Assembly (NCBI RefSeq): GCF_017814945.1
Contig: NZ_JAGIPX010000004.1
Location: 1 to 64,000, forward strand
Direction: 5' to 3'
Length of the DNA: 64,000 nucleotides
Source: Paraburkholderia sp. LEh10
GTDB taxonomy: Bacteria > Pseudomonadota > Gammaproteobacteria > Burkholderiales > Burkholderiaceae
Positions within the stretch are counted from its first letter, which is position 1; each line of letters opens with the position of its first letter. The translations under genes and the position numbers were made by a program. This document shows positions 39,777 to 48,104 of the stretch, piece by piece. The notes below the pieces were generated by a model. It did not search any database, was not told where the DNA came from, and saw only the letters and a program-made list of their open reading frames with translations.

Positions 39777-39910
39777 GCTGGCATCCGCGATAGCGCATCG
39801 CGGATGCCAGCGCAAAGGCAAAACGAACCGCATCGCCGATGCCAGCGACAGCGGCAAAACAAACCGCATCGCCGATGCCAGAAAAAAAGGCAACCCAACC
39901 GCGTCGCAGA
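39777..39910. repeat. Intergenic repeat cluster between thrC and moeA
   Basis: Three units of 35, 36 and 35 nt lie at 39795-39829, 39830-39865 and 39866-39900, each beginning GCATCGC(C/G)GATGCCAG and ending AACC; a fourth is started at 39901. At the left end CTGGCATCCGCGAT (39778-39791) is the inverted form of ATCGCGGATGCCAG (39797-39810), giving a 14-bp hairpin. The family is shared with the left edge of the window. In the minus-strand sense it follows the thrC stop codon immediately. Confidence 0.9.
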
Positions 39911-39917
39911 CAAAAAA

Positions 39918-41366
39918 CTACGCAGTACGTCCTGCAACGAACTCCTTGACCCGCCGCGCGTCATTCGCCAGCAGCTCGAATCGCTGCGGCAAATCCTCGA
40001 GTCCGCTGAAAGCCGCCGGACGCTCCGGCTCGCGCTCCAGCGCCTCGCGGATCGTCTCGCCGAACTTGATCGGCTGCGCCGTCTCCAGCACGATCATCGG
40101 AATGCCCGCTTCCAGATGCTCGCGCGCCACCTTCAGGCCGTCCGCCGTGTGCGTGTCGATCATCGTGTCGTAGCGCTGAAAGACGTCGCGGATCGTATCG
40201 ACGCGGTCGTCGTGGCTGCTGCGCCCCGACACGAAGCCGAATTCGCGCACGCGCGCGAAATCGCCGCTCGCCTGCAGATCGAAGCCGCCCTTCTCTTCGA
40301 CGTCGCGGAACAGTTGCAGCACGCGCTTCGGATCGCGGCCGAGCAGATCGAACACGAAGCGCTCGAAGTTCGACGCCTTCGAAATATCCATGCTCGGGCT
40401 GCTGGTGTGATATGTCTGCGCCGACGTGCGCACACGGTAGATGCCCGTGCGGAAGAATTCGTCGAGCACGTCGTTCTCGTTCGTCGCAACCACGAGCTTT
40501 TCGATGGGCAGACCCATCATGCGCGCGATGTGCCCCGCGCACACGTTGCCGAAGTTGCCCGACGGCACCGTGAACGACACCCGCTCGTCGTTGCTCTTCG
40601 TCGCCGCGAAATAGCCCTTGAAGTAGTACACGACCTGCGCGACGACGCGCGCCCAGTTGATCGAGTTGACCGTGCCGATCTTCTGCTGCGCCTTGAACGC
40701 GTGATCGTTCGACACGGCCTTCACGATGTCCTGGCAATCGTCGAACACGCCTTCGATCGCGATGTTGAAGATGTTCGGGTCCTGCAGGCTGTACATCTGC
40801 GCCGTCTGGAACGCACTCATCTTGCCGTGCGGCGACAGCATGAACACGCGAATGCCCTTCTTGCCGCGCATCGCGTATTCAGCCGCGCTGCCCGTGTCGC
40901 CCGACGTCGCGCCGAGAATGTTCAGCGTTTCGCCGTGCTTCGCGAGCGTGTACTCGAACAGGTTGCCGAGCAGTTGCATCGCCATGTCCTTGAACGCGAG
41001 CGTCGGGCCGTTCGACAGTTCGAGCAGCGACAGCGGCGCGCCGTTTTCGACGCCAAGCGTCTTCAGTGGCGTGATCTGCGCGGCGTTCTCCTCGTCGCGC
41101 ACGTTGCAGTACACCTGTGCCGTGTACGTGCGGCGCGTCAGTTCGCGCAGGTCTTCAGCGGGAATGTCGTCGCTGAACTTGCGCAGGATCTCGAACGCGA
41201 GGTCCGCGTACGGCAGCGTGCGCCAGCGCGCGAGTTCGTCCGCGGAAACCCGCGGATATTCATTGGGCAGATACAGGCCGCCATCCTTTGCGAGACCGCC
41301 GAGCAGGATGTCGGAGAACGTATGGCGCTCGCCGATGCCGGCGCCGCGCGTGGAAATGTAGTTCAT
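39918..41366 (-). CDS. thrC: Threonine synthase
   Basis: PLP enzyme that converts O-phospho-L-homoserine to L-threonine. It has 482 residues and is of the longer (fungal-like/E. coli) type. The PLP lysine is Lys126 in SNGPTLAFKDMAM, and the phosphate-binding GATSGDTGSAAEYAM follows. The N-terminus MNYISTRG is typical. It starts 36 nt after hom and is part of the alaC-hom-thrC group for aspartate-family amino acids. Confidence 0.97.
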   Translation of the reverse strand: MNYISTRGAGIGERHTFSDILLGGLAKDGGLYLPNEYPRVSADELARWRTLPYADLAFEILRKFSDDIPAEDLRELTRRTYTAQVYCNVRDEENAAQITPLKTLGVENGAPLSLLELSNGPTLAFKDMAMQLLGNLFEYTLAKHGETLNILGATSGDTGSAAEYAMRGKKGIRVFMLSPHGKMSAFQTAQMYSLQDPNIFNIAIEGVFDDCQDIVKAVSNDHAFKAQQKIGTVNSINWARVVAQVVYYFKGYFAATKSNDERVSFTVPSGNFGNVCAGHIARMMGLPIEKLVVATNENDVLDEFFRTGIYRVRTSAQTYHTSSPSMDISKASNFERFVFDLLGRDPKRVLQLFRDVEEKGGFDLQASGDFARVREFGFVSGRSSHDDRVDTIRDVFQRYDTMIDTHTADGLKVAREHLEAGIPMIVLETAQPIKFGETIREALEREPERPAAFSGLEDLPQRFELLANDARRVKEFVAGRTA

Positions 41367-41402
41367 GAGCTTGCCTCGTTGCGTGTGTCAGTTGGTCGGT
41401 GC

Positions 41403-42734
41403 CTAGTTCAGCGCTTCCATGCGCAGCTTCGTCACCTTCGACACGACCGTCTTCAGCGCCTCGATGTTCGCGATCGCCGCGTTGACGTTCTTCTCGACCG
41501 TCTCGTGCGTGATCAGGATGATGTCCGTCTCGCCCTTCTTCGACACGTCGACCTGCTCCGATTCCTTCTGCAACAGCGCATCGATCGAAATGCCCGTGTC
41601 AGCGAGAATGCGCGTGATGTCGGCCAGCACGCCCGTCACGTCGGCGACGCGCAGGCGCAGGTAGTAGCCGCTCGTCACTTCGTCGATGGGGAGAATCGGC
41701 GTGTTCGACAGACGGTCCGGCTGGAACGCCAGATGCGGCACGCGATGCTCCGGGTCGGCCGTATGCAGGCGCGTCACGTCGACGAGATCGGCGACCACGG
41801 CGGAGGCCGTCGGCTCCGCGCCCGCGCCCTTGCCGTAGTACAGCGTCGTGCCGACGGCGTCGCCGTGCACGACGACGGCATTCATCGCGCCTTCGACGTT
41901 CGCGAGCAGGCGCTTGCCGGGAATCAAGGTCGGATGCACGCGCAGTTCGATGCCCTTGTCGGTGCGGCGCGCGATGCCGAGCAGCTTGATCCGGTAGCCG
42001 AGTTCTTCCGCGTACTTGATGTCGATCGCGGCCAGCTTGCTGATCCCTTCGACGTACGCCTTGTCGAACTGCACGGGCACGCCGAACGCGATTGCGCTCA
42101 TGATGGTCGCCTTGTGCGCGGCGTCGACGCCTTCGATGTCGAAGGTCGGGTCCGCTTCCGCGTAGCCCAGCTCCTGCGCGGCCTTCAAGGCTGTCGCGAA
42201 GTCGAGGCCGCGGTCGCGCATCTCCGACAGGATGTAATTCGTCGTGCCGTTGATGATGCCCGCGATGTACTGGATGCGGTTCGCCGTCAGCCCTTCGCGC
42301 AGCGCCTTGATGATCGGAATGCCGCCCGCGACGGCCGCTTCGAACGCGACTATCACGCCGTTCGCGTGCGCCGCCTCGAAGATCTCCGTGCCATGCACGG
42401 CGAGCAGCGCCTTGTTGGCCGTCACGACATGCTTGCCATTCTTGATCGCCCGCAGCACGAGCTCACGCGCGATGCCCGTGCCGCCGATCATCTCGGCGAC
42501 GATGGCGATCGACGGATCGTCGACGACCGAACCGAAGTCGTCGGTGATCGCGACGGTGCCCGCATCGTTGCCGAGCGCCGCTGCCGCCTTGGCGGGATTG
42601 CGCACGGCAATGCGCGCAATCTCGATGCCGCGGCCCGCGCGCCGGTTGATTTCTTCCTGGTTGCGGCGCAGTACCGTGAAGGTGCCACTGCCTACCGTGC
42701 CGAAGCCCAGCAGTCCAACTTTGATCGGTTCCAT
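41403..42734 (-). CDS. hom: Homoserine dehydrogenase
   Basis: NAD(P)-dependent reduction of aspartate semialdehyde to homoserine. It has 443 residues, monofunctional (no aspartokinase domain). The Rossmann motif is GLLGFGTVGSGTF (8-20), the central catalytic domain includes GIINGTTNYILSEM and AQELGYAEADPTFDIEG, and a C-terminal ACT domain covers about 350-435 for feedback control by threonine. It lies between alaC (54 nt upstream) and thrC (36 nt downstream). Confidence 0.97.
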   Translation of the reverse strand: MEPIKVGLLGFGTVGSGTFTVLRRNQEEINRRAGRGIEIARIAVRNPAKAAAALGNDAGTVAITDDFGSVVDDPSIAIVAEMIGGTGIARELVLRAIKNGKHVVTANKALLAVHGTEIFEAAHANGVIVAFEAAVAGGIPIIKALREGLTANRIQYIAGIINGTTNYILSEMRDRGLDFATALKAAQELGYAEADPTFDIEGVDAAHKATIMSAIAFGVPVQFDKAYVEGISKLAAIDIKYAEELGYRIKLLGIARRTDKGIELRVHPTLIPGKRLLANVEGAMNAVVVHGDAVGTTLYYGKGAGAEPTASAVVADLVDVTRLHTADPEHRVPHLAFQPDRLSNTPILPIDEVTSGYYLRLRVADVTGVLADITRILADTGISIDALLQKESEQVDVSKKGETDIILITHETVEKNVNAAIANIEALKTVVSKVTKLRMEALN

Positions 42735-42788
42735 GCAGCGTGTGTTTCGAGTGAGAGTTTGGGAAATCGGTTAGCCCGGATGCAGCGT

Positions 42789-44033
42789 TCAGGCCGCGGC
42801 CGCGTGACGTTTGCGGTAGCCGTCGAGGAAGCGCGCGATCCGGTTGATCGAATCGGCGAGATCGTCGACGTTCGGCAGGAACACGACACGGAAGTGATCG
42901 GGCGCCTTCCAGTTGAAGCCGCTGCCTTGCACGAGCAGCACGCGCTCCTCCAGCAGCAGATCGAGAATGAACTGCTGGTCATTTTCGATCGGGTACATCC
43001 TCGGATCGAGGCGCGGGAACATGTACAGCGCCGCCTCGGGCTTCACGCAGGTCACGCCCGGGATCGCCGTGAGCATGTCGTACGCGAGCTCGCGCTGCTT
43101 GAACAGGCGCCCGCCCGGCGCGATCAGGTCGTTGATGCTCTGATAGCCGCCGAGCGCCGTCTGGATCGCGTACTGGCCCGGCACGTTCGGGCACAGGCGC
43201 ATCGACGCCAGAATGCCGAGGCCTTCGAAATAGTCCTTCGCGCGGCGGCGGTTCTCGCCTGTCAAACCCGAGAGCCACATCCAGCCTGCGCGATAGCCGC
43301 ACGAGCGGTAGCTCTTCGACAGGCTGTTGAACGTGACCGTCAACACGTCTTCGGACAGCGCCGCCATCGACGTGTGCTGCTTGCCGTCGTAGACGATCTT
43401 GTCGTAGACCTCGTCCGCGAAAATGACGAGGCCGTGGTGGCGCGCGATTTCGATCAGGCCGAGCAGCAGTTCGTCCGAGTACAGCGCGCCCGTCGGGTTG
43501 TTCGGGTTGATCACGACGAGCGCCTTCGTGTGCGGCGTGATCTTCGCTCGAATGTCGTCGAGGTCGGGCATCCACGCGTTCGATTCATCGCAAATATAGT
43601 GCACGGGCGTGCCGCCCGACAGGCTCACGCCCGCCGTCCACAGCGGATAGTCGGGCGCGGGCAGCAGCACTTCGTCGCCGTCGTTCAGCAGCGCCTGCAA
43701 AGCCATCACGATCAGCTCGGACGCGCCGTTGCCGATGTAGATGTCATCCAGTTCCACGCCCACGACGCCCTTTTGCTGCGCGTAATGCATGATCGCCTTG
43801 CGCGCCGCGAACACGCCCTTCGAGTCCGAATAGCCCGACGAAACGGGCAGATTGCGGATCATGTCCTGGATGATTTCATCCGGCGCATCGAAACCGAACG
43901 GCGCGAGATTGCCGATGTTCAGCTTGATGATGCGATGGCCTTCCTCTTCGAGGCGCTTCGCATGTTCGAGCACGGGCCCGCGAATGTCGTAGCAGACGTT
44001 CAACAGCTTGTTGGATTTGAGTATTGGTTTCAC
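42789..44033 (-). CDS. alaC: Alanine/glutamate-pyruvate aminotransferase AlaC (class I/II)
   Basis: PLP-dependent transaminase of 414 residues that makes alanine from pyruvate and glutamate. Fold type I features are VVINPNNPTGALYS, the FADEVYDKIVYDG segment, and the Schiff-base lysine in FNSLSKSYRSCGYRAGW. The probable start is GTG at 44033 (VKPILKSNKLLNVCYDIRG), where family similarity begins. Another GTG at 44042 sits 4 nt after AGGA. A long upstream open frame to 44378 is Arg/Ala-rich and not homologous to anything I know. It is the first gene of the alaC-hom-thrC group. Confidence 0.92.
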   Translation of the reverse strand: MKPILKSNKLLNVCYDIRGPVLEHAKRLEEEGHRIIKLNIGNLAPFGFDAPDEIIQDMIRNLPVSSGYSDSKGVFAARKAIMHYAQQKGVVGVELDDIYIGNGASELIVMALQALLNDGDEVLLPAPDYPLWTAGVSLSGGTPVHYICDESNAWMPDLDDIRAKITPHTKALVVINPNNPTGALYSDELLLGLIEIARHHGLVIFADEVYDKIVYDGKQHTSMAALSEDVLTVTFNSLSKSYRSCGYRAGWMWLSGLTGENRRRAKDYFEGLGILASMRLCPNVPGQYAIQTALGGYQSINDLIAPGGRLFKQRELAYDMLTAIPGVTCVKPEAALYMFPRLDPRMYPIENDQQFILDLLLEERVLLVQGSGFNWKAPDHFRVVFLPNVDDLADSINRIARFLDGYRKRHAAAA

Positions 44034-44813
44034 GACGGGCACTTCATCCTGGGTAAATGAGCGGGACCATTGAGCTGCGCCCCAAGCAGCGGGCAAGCCG
44101 TGAGGACGGGATTGCGCGGCGGGCGCTTTCCGGGAGCCGCGCGGCGCGCAGGGTATCGAGCGGGACGGGCGGCGCGCGGCACGCACGAGCGACGCGACCG
44201 TCACGCGGCCCGGCGAGCGCTCGCTTGCGCCCGCAGCGCCCTTGCGTCGAGCGCGTGCCGCCGCCTGATTCGCCGCCTGATTGTCACGCACTACGGGCGC
44301 TTCGGATGCTGGATCGACACTCCGGCCGACACGCGGATGGACATTCGGTTGATGCCCTTGCCGACGCGTTTTGTGCACCCCACTAGCGGCGGCGGGCGCA
44401 GTCGCCAGCCTTGCGGGCGCGGCTTGTGGCAGCGCGCGAACCTTGCGGGGAGCCGCCGGGCGGCTAAAAAGCTATAATTTAGCGGATTTTGACCGACTTC
44501 CGCAATGCACCACGCACGGCTGGGCGAGCCCCGGCGCACGGCGGCGAGCCCGCTTCGGCTGCGCTTCGTGCGGCGCGGCGGGCGCTCGCAGCCGGCGGGC
44601 TTTCGGCCCGCGCCGGCGCCCGCACAAGGCGGCATCCCGGCGCCGCCGCTGGCTCGCCGAAACGGCGCATCTCGGCGACGGGCACCATGCGAAGCTGCGA
44701 GAAGGCATTCAGCCGATGGTGAAGCGGCATTGAACCCGCTCCTGCGCAGGCCGGTCGAAACCTGGCGCACGATGCGCGCTTCGCATGTCTTACGACGATC
44801 ACGGAAAACCAGT
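44034..44813. other. Long GC-rich region between divergent alaC and the Mth938-like gene
   Basis: 780 nt without a supported gene. A perfect TATAAT lies at 44473-44478 on the plus strand, in an otherwise very GC-rich setting and without a recognisable -35. After it comes a strong hairpin: GCGGGCG (44578-44584) pairs with CGCCCGC (44617-44623), and inside it GCCGGCGGGC (44591-44600) pairs with GCCC plus GCCGGC (44606-44617). GGCGAGCC (44523-44530) also has a complement near 44651-44658. This may be a structured leader for the downstream gene. The short open frames here are Arg/Ala-rich composition artefacts. Confidence 0.5.
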
Positions 44814-45188
44814 TTGAAATTACATCAGGATTCAAGCGGCGCGCTGAACACCGTCACGGGTTACGGCGCCGACTACGTCGAAATCAATCTCCAGCGTCAC
44901 ACGGGCAGCATCATCGTGCTGCCGGAAGGTCCCGTCATCAGTTGGCCCGTGTCGTCGTTCGAAGCCCTCTCGCCCGAGCACTTCGCGCTTCTGATCGAAC
45001 CCGCGCCCGAAGTCGTCATCTTCGGCAGCGGCGAGCGCCTGCGCTTTCCGCATCCGCGCCTGACGGCCGCGCTCGCCGCCCAACGGATCGGCGTCGAAAC
45101 GATGGACTTCAAGGCAGCCTGCCGCACCTACAACATCCTGATGGCGGAAGGCCGCAAGGTGGCGGCCGCGCTGCTGATCGAAGGCTAG
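44814..45188 (+). CDS. Mth938-like domain protein
   Basis: Small protein of 124 residues with the Mth938 (DUF498) fold. Typical segments are ALNTVTGYGADYVEINLQRH, PEGPVISWPV, VVIFGSGERLRFP and GVETMDFKAACRTYNILMAE. Human AAMDC is related; no enzymatic activity is established for bacterial members. The start appears to be TTG at 44814, as the conserved KLHQDSSGALN follows it immediately. No ATG is available nearby and the ribosome site is weak. It stands alone between alaC and the arn operon. Confidence 0.85.
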   Translation: MKLHQDSSGALNTVTGYGADYVEINLQRHTGSIIVLPEGPVISWPVSSFEALSPEHFALLIEPAPEVVIFGSGERLRFPHPRLTAALAAQRIGVETMDFKAACRTYNILMAEGRKVAAALLIEG

Positions 45189-45636
45189 CCGGACGATCGC
45201 ACCCGATCACCATGGCCTGCATTGCGGCCGGCTCCCGTTTTTGGCGGGGGTGCTGCGCGGATCAAGTACACTGCGCGCCTGCGCGGCGTGGCATCCGCGT
45301 CGCGCGGGCGGCGCATGCCCAGGGAGCCCGGCGCGCGCGAATCGTCCGTGGCGGATGGCCGACCGCTCGGGATGCAACGGGGCGGCCATGAGAAAGCGAT
45401 CGAGACGTCATTGAGCGTGTCATAAGCGTGCCATAAGGGTGCCATAAGGGTGATCGTGCAAAATCGCCCGCCGGCAGCGTTTCGTCAGGCGTGCGGCGGC
45501 GCGTACCGTAACCGGACCGCCTGGCGGCGCGAATCGCGCCGCACGCCGTCCTGACGCGCGGCAGCAACCGGACATCCGTCCGATCGGGATAAGAACGAAG
45601 CCGCGACAGCGGCGCCGAAAAAGGTTGAAAACACAC
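45189..45636. other. Upstream region of the arn operon
   Basis: 448 nt without a supported gene. It contains the CATAAG direct repeats described separately at 45421-45448. Downstream, TTCGTC and TACCGT with 17-nt spacing (about 45480-45510) is a weak promoter candidate. The rest is GC-rich with no further repeats that I see. Confidence 0.45.
45421..45448. promoter_or_regulatory. Three CATAAG direct repeats with 11-bp phasing upstream of arnT
   Basis: CATAAG occurs at 45421, 45432 and 45443, each separated by 5 nt (CGTGC, GGTGC), so one helical turn apart. On the other strand it reads CTTATG-N5-CTTATG-N5-CTTATG. That resembles the PmrA box (two CTTAAK half-sites 5 nt apart) and the general layout of OmpR-family sites. 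It is 189 nt upstream of arnT. Confidence 0.6.
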
Positions 45637-47448
45637 ATGAACGACAAGCCGTCAGGGCTGACGCTCAATCGCACGACGGTCCTGCTGCTCGTGCTCACGC
45701 TCGCCGTGATCTGGTTCGTGCCGCTGGGCTGGCGTCATCTGCTGCCAAGCGACGAAGGCCGCTATGCCGAAATGGCACGCGAGATGTTCGTCACGGGCGA
45801 CTGGATCACGCCGCGCTACAACGGCTACAAGTACTTCGAGAAGCCGCCGCTGCAAACCTGGGCGAACGCGTTGTCGTTCGCGTGGTTCGGCATCGGCGAA
45901 TGGCAGGCACGCCTCTACACGGCACTGACGGGCTTCGCGGGCGTACTGCTGATCGGCTATACGGGTGCGCGCGTGTTCAACGCCGCGACGGGCCTGTTTG
46001 CCGCGCTCGTGCTCGCGAGCGCGCCGTACTGGTATCTGATGGGCCACTTCAACACGCTCGACATGGGCCTGTCGTTCTGGATGGAGCTCACGCTCTGCGC
46101 GTTGCTGCTCGCGCAGCGCGCGGGCCTCGCCGCGCAGGAGCAGCGGCTGTGGATGTGGCTCGTGTGGGCGTCGATGGCGCTCGCCGTGCTGTCCAAGGGT
46201 CTCGTCGGGCTGATCCTGCCGGGCGCCGTGCTGGTGCTGTACACGCTGGTCGCGCGCGACTGGGCGATCTGGAAGCGCCTGTACCTGGTGAGCGGACTGA
46301 TCGTGTTCTTCGCGATCGTCAGCCCCTGGTTCGTGATCGTGCAGGACCGCAATCCCGAGTTCTTCAACTTCTTCTTCATCGTACAGCAGTTCAGGCGCTA
46401 TCTGACGCCCGAGCAGAACCGGCCCGGTGCCATTTACTACTTCGTGCCCGTGTTGATCGTCGGCTTTCTGCCGTGGCTGTCGGTGACCGTGCAAAGCGTG
46501 CGCCATGCGCTGCGCGTGCCGCGCCAGGCGAACGGGTTCTCGCCCGTCGCGATGCTGTTCGTGTGGACCGTCTTCATCTTCCTGTTCTTTAGCGCGTCGC
46601 ACTCGAAGCTGCTGTCCTACACGCTGCCGATCGCGCCCGCGATCGCGCTCGTGATCGGCATGTATCTGCCCCTCGTCACGCGCGAGCAGTTTCACCGGCA
46701 TCTGACGGGTTACGCGCTGTTCCTTGTCGCGGGCGCGTTCGGCGCGGTGTTCCTCGGTCATTTCGGCGACAGCCGCAACCCGAACGCGCTGTACGTCGAG
46801 TTCCGCGCCTGGGTGTTCGCCGCGCTGGCCGTGGGCTTCGCGTTCACGCTTGCGGCGATATGGCTGAACCGGCGCCGGCGCAACGCCGAGAGCGGCATGC
46901 GCAACGGCCTGCCAGCAGGCTCCCCGGCGGGCGCCACCGCATTCGCCGCGGGCATCTTCAGCGCGGCCACGGCATTCGGCTTCGGCTGGGTGCTGCTCGC
47001 GACCATCGCGGGCACGGGGCACGATACGTTCGGCCGGCTGTCGTCGGGCGCGCCGCTCGCGTCCGCGGTGAAGGCCGCGCTCGCGAAGCTGCCCGCCGAT
47101 ACGCCGTTCTACTCCGTCGGCGTGCTCGATCACACGCTGCCGTTCTACGCCGGGCATACGACGGTCATGGTCGAGTATCCGGACGAACTGGCATTTGGCG
47201 TATCGGTCGAACCCCAGAAATGGGTGCCGACGATCCCGCAATGGGTCGAGCGCTGGAAAACGGACCGCTACGCGCTCGCGCTGATGTCGCCGGACCGTTA
47301 CCAGGCATTCGCCGCGCAGCACCTGCCGATGACCGTCGTCGCGCGCGATTCGCGGCGCGTGATCGTCGAGAAGCCGGAGGCCGGCCCGGACGGCGGCGCG
47401 CAACCCGACACCACGCCTGCGGCATCACAGCCGCAGCCGCAGCCGTGA
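45637..47448 (+). CDS. arnT: L-Ara4N lipid A transferase ArnT
   Basis: GT-C enzyme of 603 residues in the inner membrane. It moves 4-amino-4-deoxy-L-arabinose from undecaprenyl phosphate to lipid A phosphate on the periplasmic side, lowering binding of polymyxin and cationic peptides. The first periplasmic loop has LLPSDEGRYAEMAREMFVTG and then YFEKPPLQTW, the acidic catalytic signature. About twelve helices follow, then a soluble C-terminal domain from about 460 and a Pro/Gln-rich end. The ATG at 45637 is preferred to a TTG at 45625. It is the first gene of the arn operon. Confidence 0.93.
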   Translation: MNDKPSGLTLNRTTVLLLVLTLAVIWFVPLGWRHLLPSDEGRYAEMAREMFVTGDWITPRYNGYKYFEKPPLQTWANALSFAWFGIGEWQARLYTALTGFAGVLLIGYTGARVFNAATGLFAALVLASAPYWYLMGHFNTLDMGLSFWMELTLCALLLAQRAGLAAQEQRLWMWLVWASMALAVLSKGLVGLILPGAVLVLYTLVARDWAIWKRLYLVSGLIVFFAIVSPWFVIVQDRNPEFFNFFFIVQQFRRYLTPEQNRPGAIYYFVPVLIVGFLPWLSVTVQSVRHALRVPRQANGFSPVAMLFVWTVFIFLFFSASHSKLLSYTLPIAPAIALVIGMYLPLVTREQFHRHLTGYALFLVAGAFGAVFLGHFGDSRNPNALYVEFRAWVFAALAVGFAFTLAAIWLNRRRRNAESGMRNGLPAGSPAGATAFAAGIFSAATAFGFGWVLLATIAGTGHDTFGRLSSGAPLASAVKAALAKLPADTPFYSVGVLDHTLPFYAGHTTVMVEYPDELAFGVSVEPQKWVPTIPQWVERWKTDRYALALMSPDRYQAFAAQHLPMTVVARDSRRVIVEKPEAGPDGGAQPDTTPAASQPQPQP

Positions 47449-47474
47449 CCACACCTCATTTGAACGCTTCGTCG

Positions 47475-47846
47475 ATGAACCCGATTTCGCTCTTCTGCAT
47501 CCTGGCTGGCGTCGCACTGAACGCGGCCGCGCAGCTCCTTCTCAAGGCCGGCACGAACGCCGTCGGCCATTTCGAGTTCACGCTCGCCAACATCATTCCC
47601 GTCGGTTTCCGGATCGCGACGCAGTTGCCCATTATCGGCGGGCTCGCCTGCTATGTGCTGAGCGTCGCCGTGTGGATCGTCGGGCTGTCGCGCGTCGATG
47701 TATCGATCGCCTATCCGATGCTGTCGCTGGGCTATGTTGTGAACGCTTTCGCCGCGTGGTATCTGTTCGGCGAAGCGTTGTCGGCGCAACGCCTCGTCGG
47801 CATCGCCGTGATTCTGGTCGGCGTGTTCCTCGTCGCGCGCAGTTGA
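47475..47846 (+). CDS. SMR/EamA-type ArnE/ArnF-like flippase subunit
   Basis: Membrane protein of 123 residues with four predicted helices. The N-terminus is LFCILAGVALNAAAQLLLKA and the last helix LVGIAVILVGVFLVARS. In enterobacteria ArnE and ArnF form a heterodimer proposed to flip undecaprenyl-phosphate-L-Ara4N to the periplasm. Only one such gene is in this operon, so it may act as a homodimer or have a partner elsewhere. The ATG at 47475 is used. A GTG at 47445 overlapping the arnT stop as GTGA is possible and would add ten residues. Confidence 0.85.
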   Translation: MNPISLFCILAGVALNAAAQLLLKAGTNAVGHFEFTLANIIPVGFRIATQLPIIGGLACYVLSVAVWIVGLSRVDVSIAYPMLSLGYVVNAFAAWYLFGEALSAQRLVGIAVILVGVFLVARS

Positions 47847-48031
47847 CGGCCCGGCTGCACGACTTGCGCATCTTGCACGTCTTGCACCGCTGTGGCGCAA
47901 ACGCCCCTGGCAAGCGTGTCAGCGTCTGATAATGTCTTCTGAATTGTTTCGAGTGCTGGACATTGCAACAGAAGTCGCACATTATCGCCGCCGCATTCAG
48001 GCATAGATAAGCACGGCGCGGCAATTTAAGC

Positions 48032-48060
48032 TTGATAGAAGCTAATCGTCAGGCTTTATT
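48032..48060 (+). promoter_or_regulatory. Candidate internal promoter ahead of arnB
   Basis: TTGATA (48032-48037) and TTTATT (48055-48060) are 17 nt apart with 5/6 and 4/6 matches. It lies in an AT-rich 258-nt gap 44 nt before the arnB start, so arnB and later genes may have transcription of their own. Confidence 0.5.
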
Positions 48061-48104
48061 AATAAAAGCGCCCCGTGCCCTTTTTAATTCGAGCAAAACC
48101 ATCC

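Noticed and set aside
38772..44060. Plus-strand open frame of 1762 codons antisense to moeA, thrC, hom and alaC
   Set aside because: It crosses four real genes and their intergenic gaps including the repeat cluster. It is full of Arg/His/Asp/Val typical of the antisense frame of GC-rich codon usage, and resembles no protein. The opposite-strand genes are all strongly conserved.
44034..44378. 115-residue N-terminal extension of AlaC
   Set aside because: Arg/Ala/Ser-rich with no family similarity; conserved sequence begins at the GTG at 44033.
44070..44477. 135-codon frame in the alaC-Mth938 gap
   Set aside because: Composition is that of random GC-rich DNA, no ribosome site, overlaps the probable alaC promoter region.
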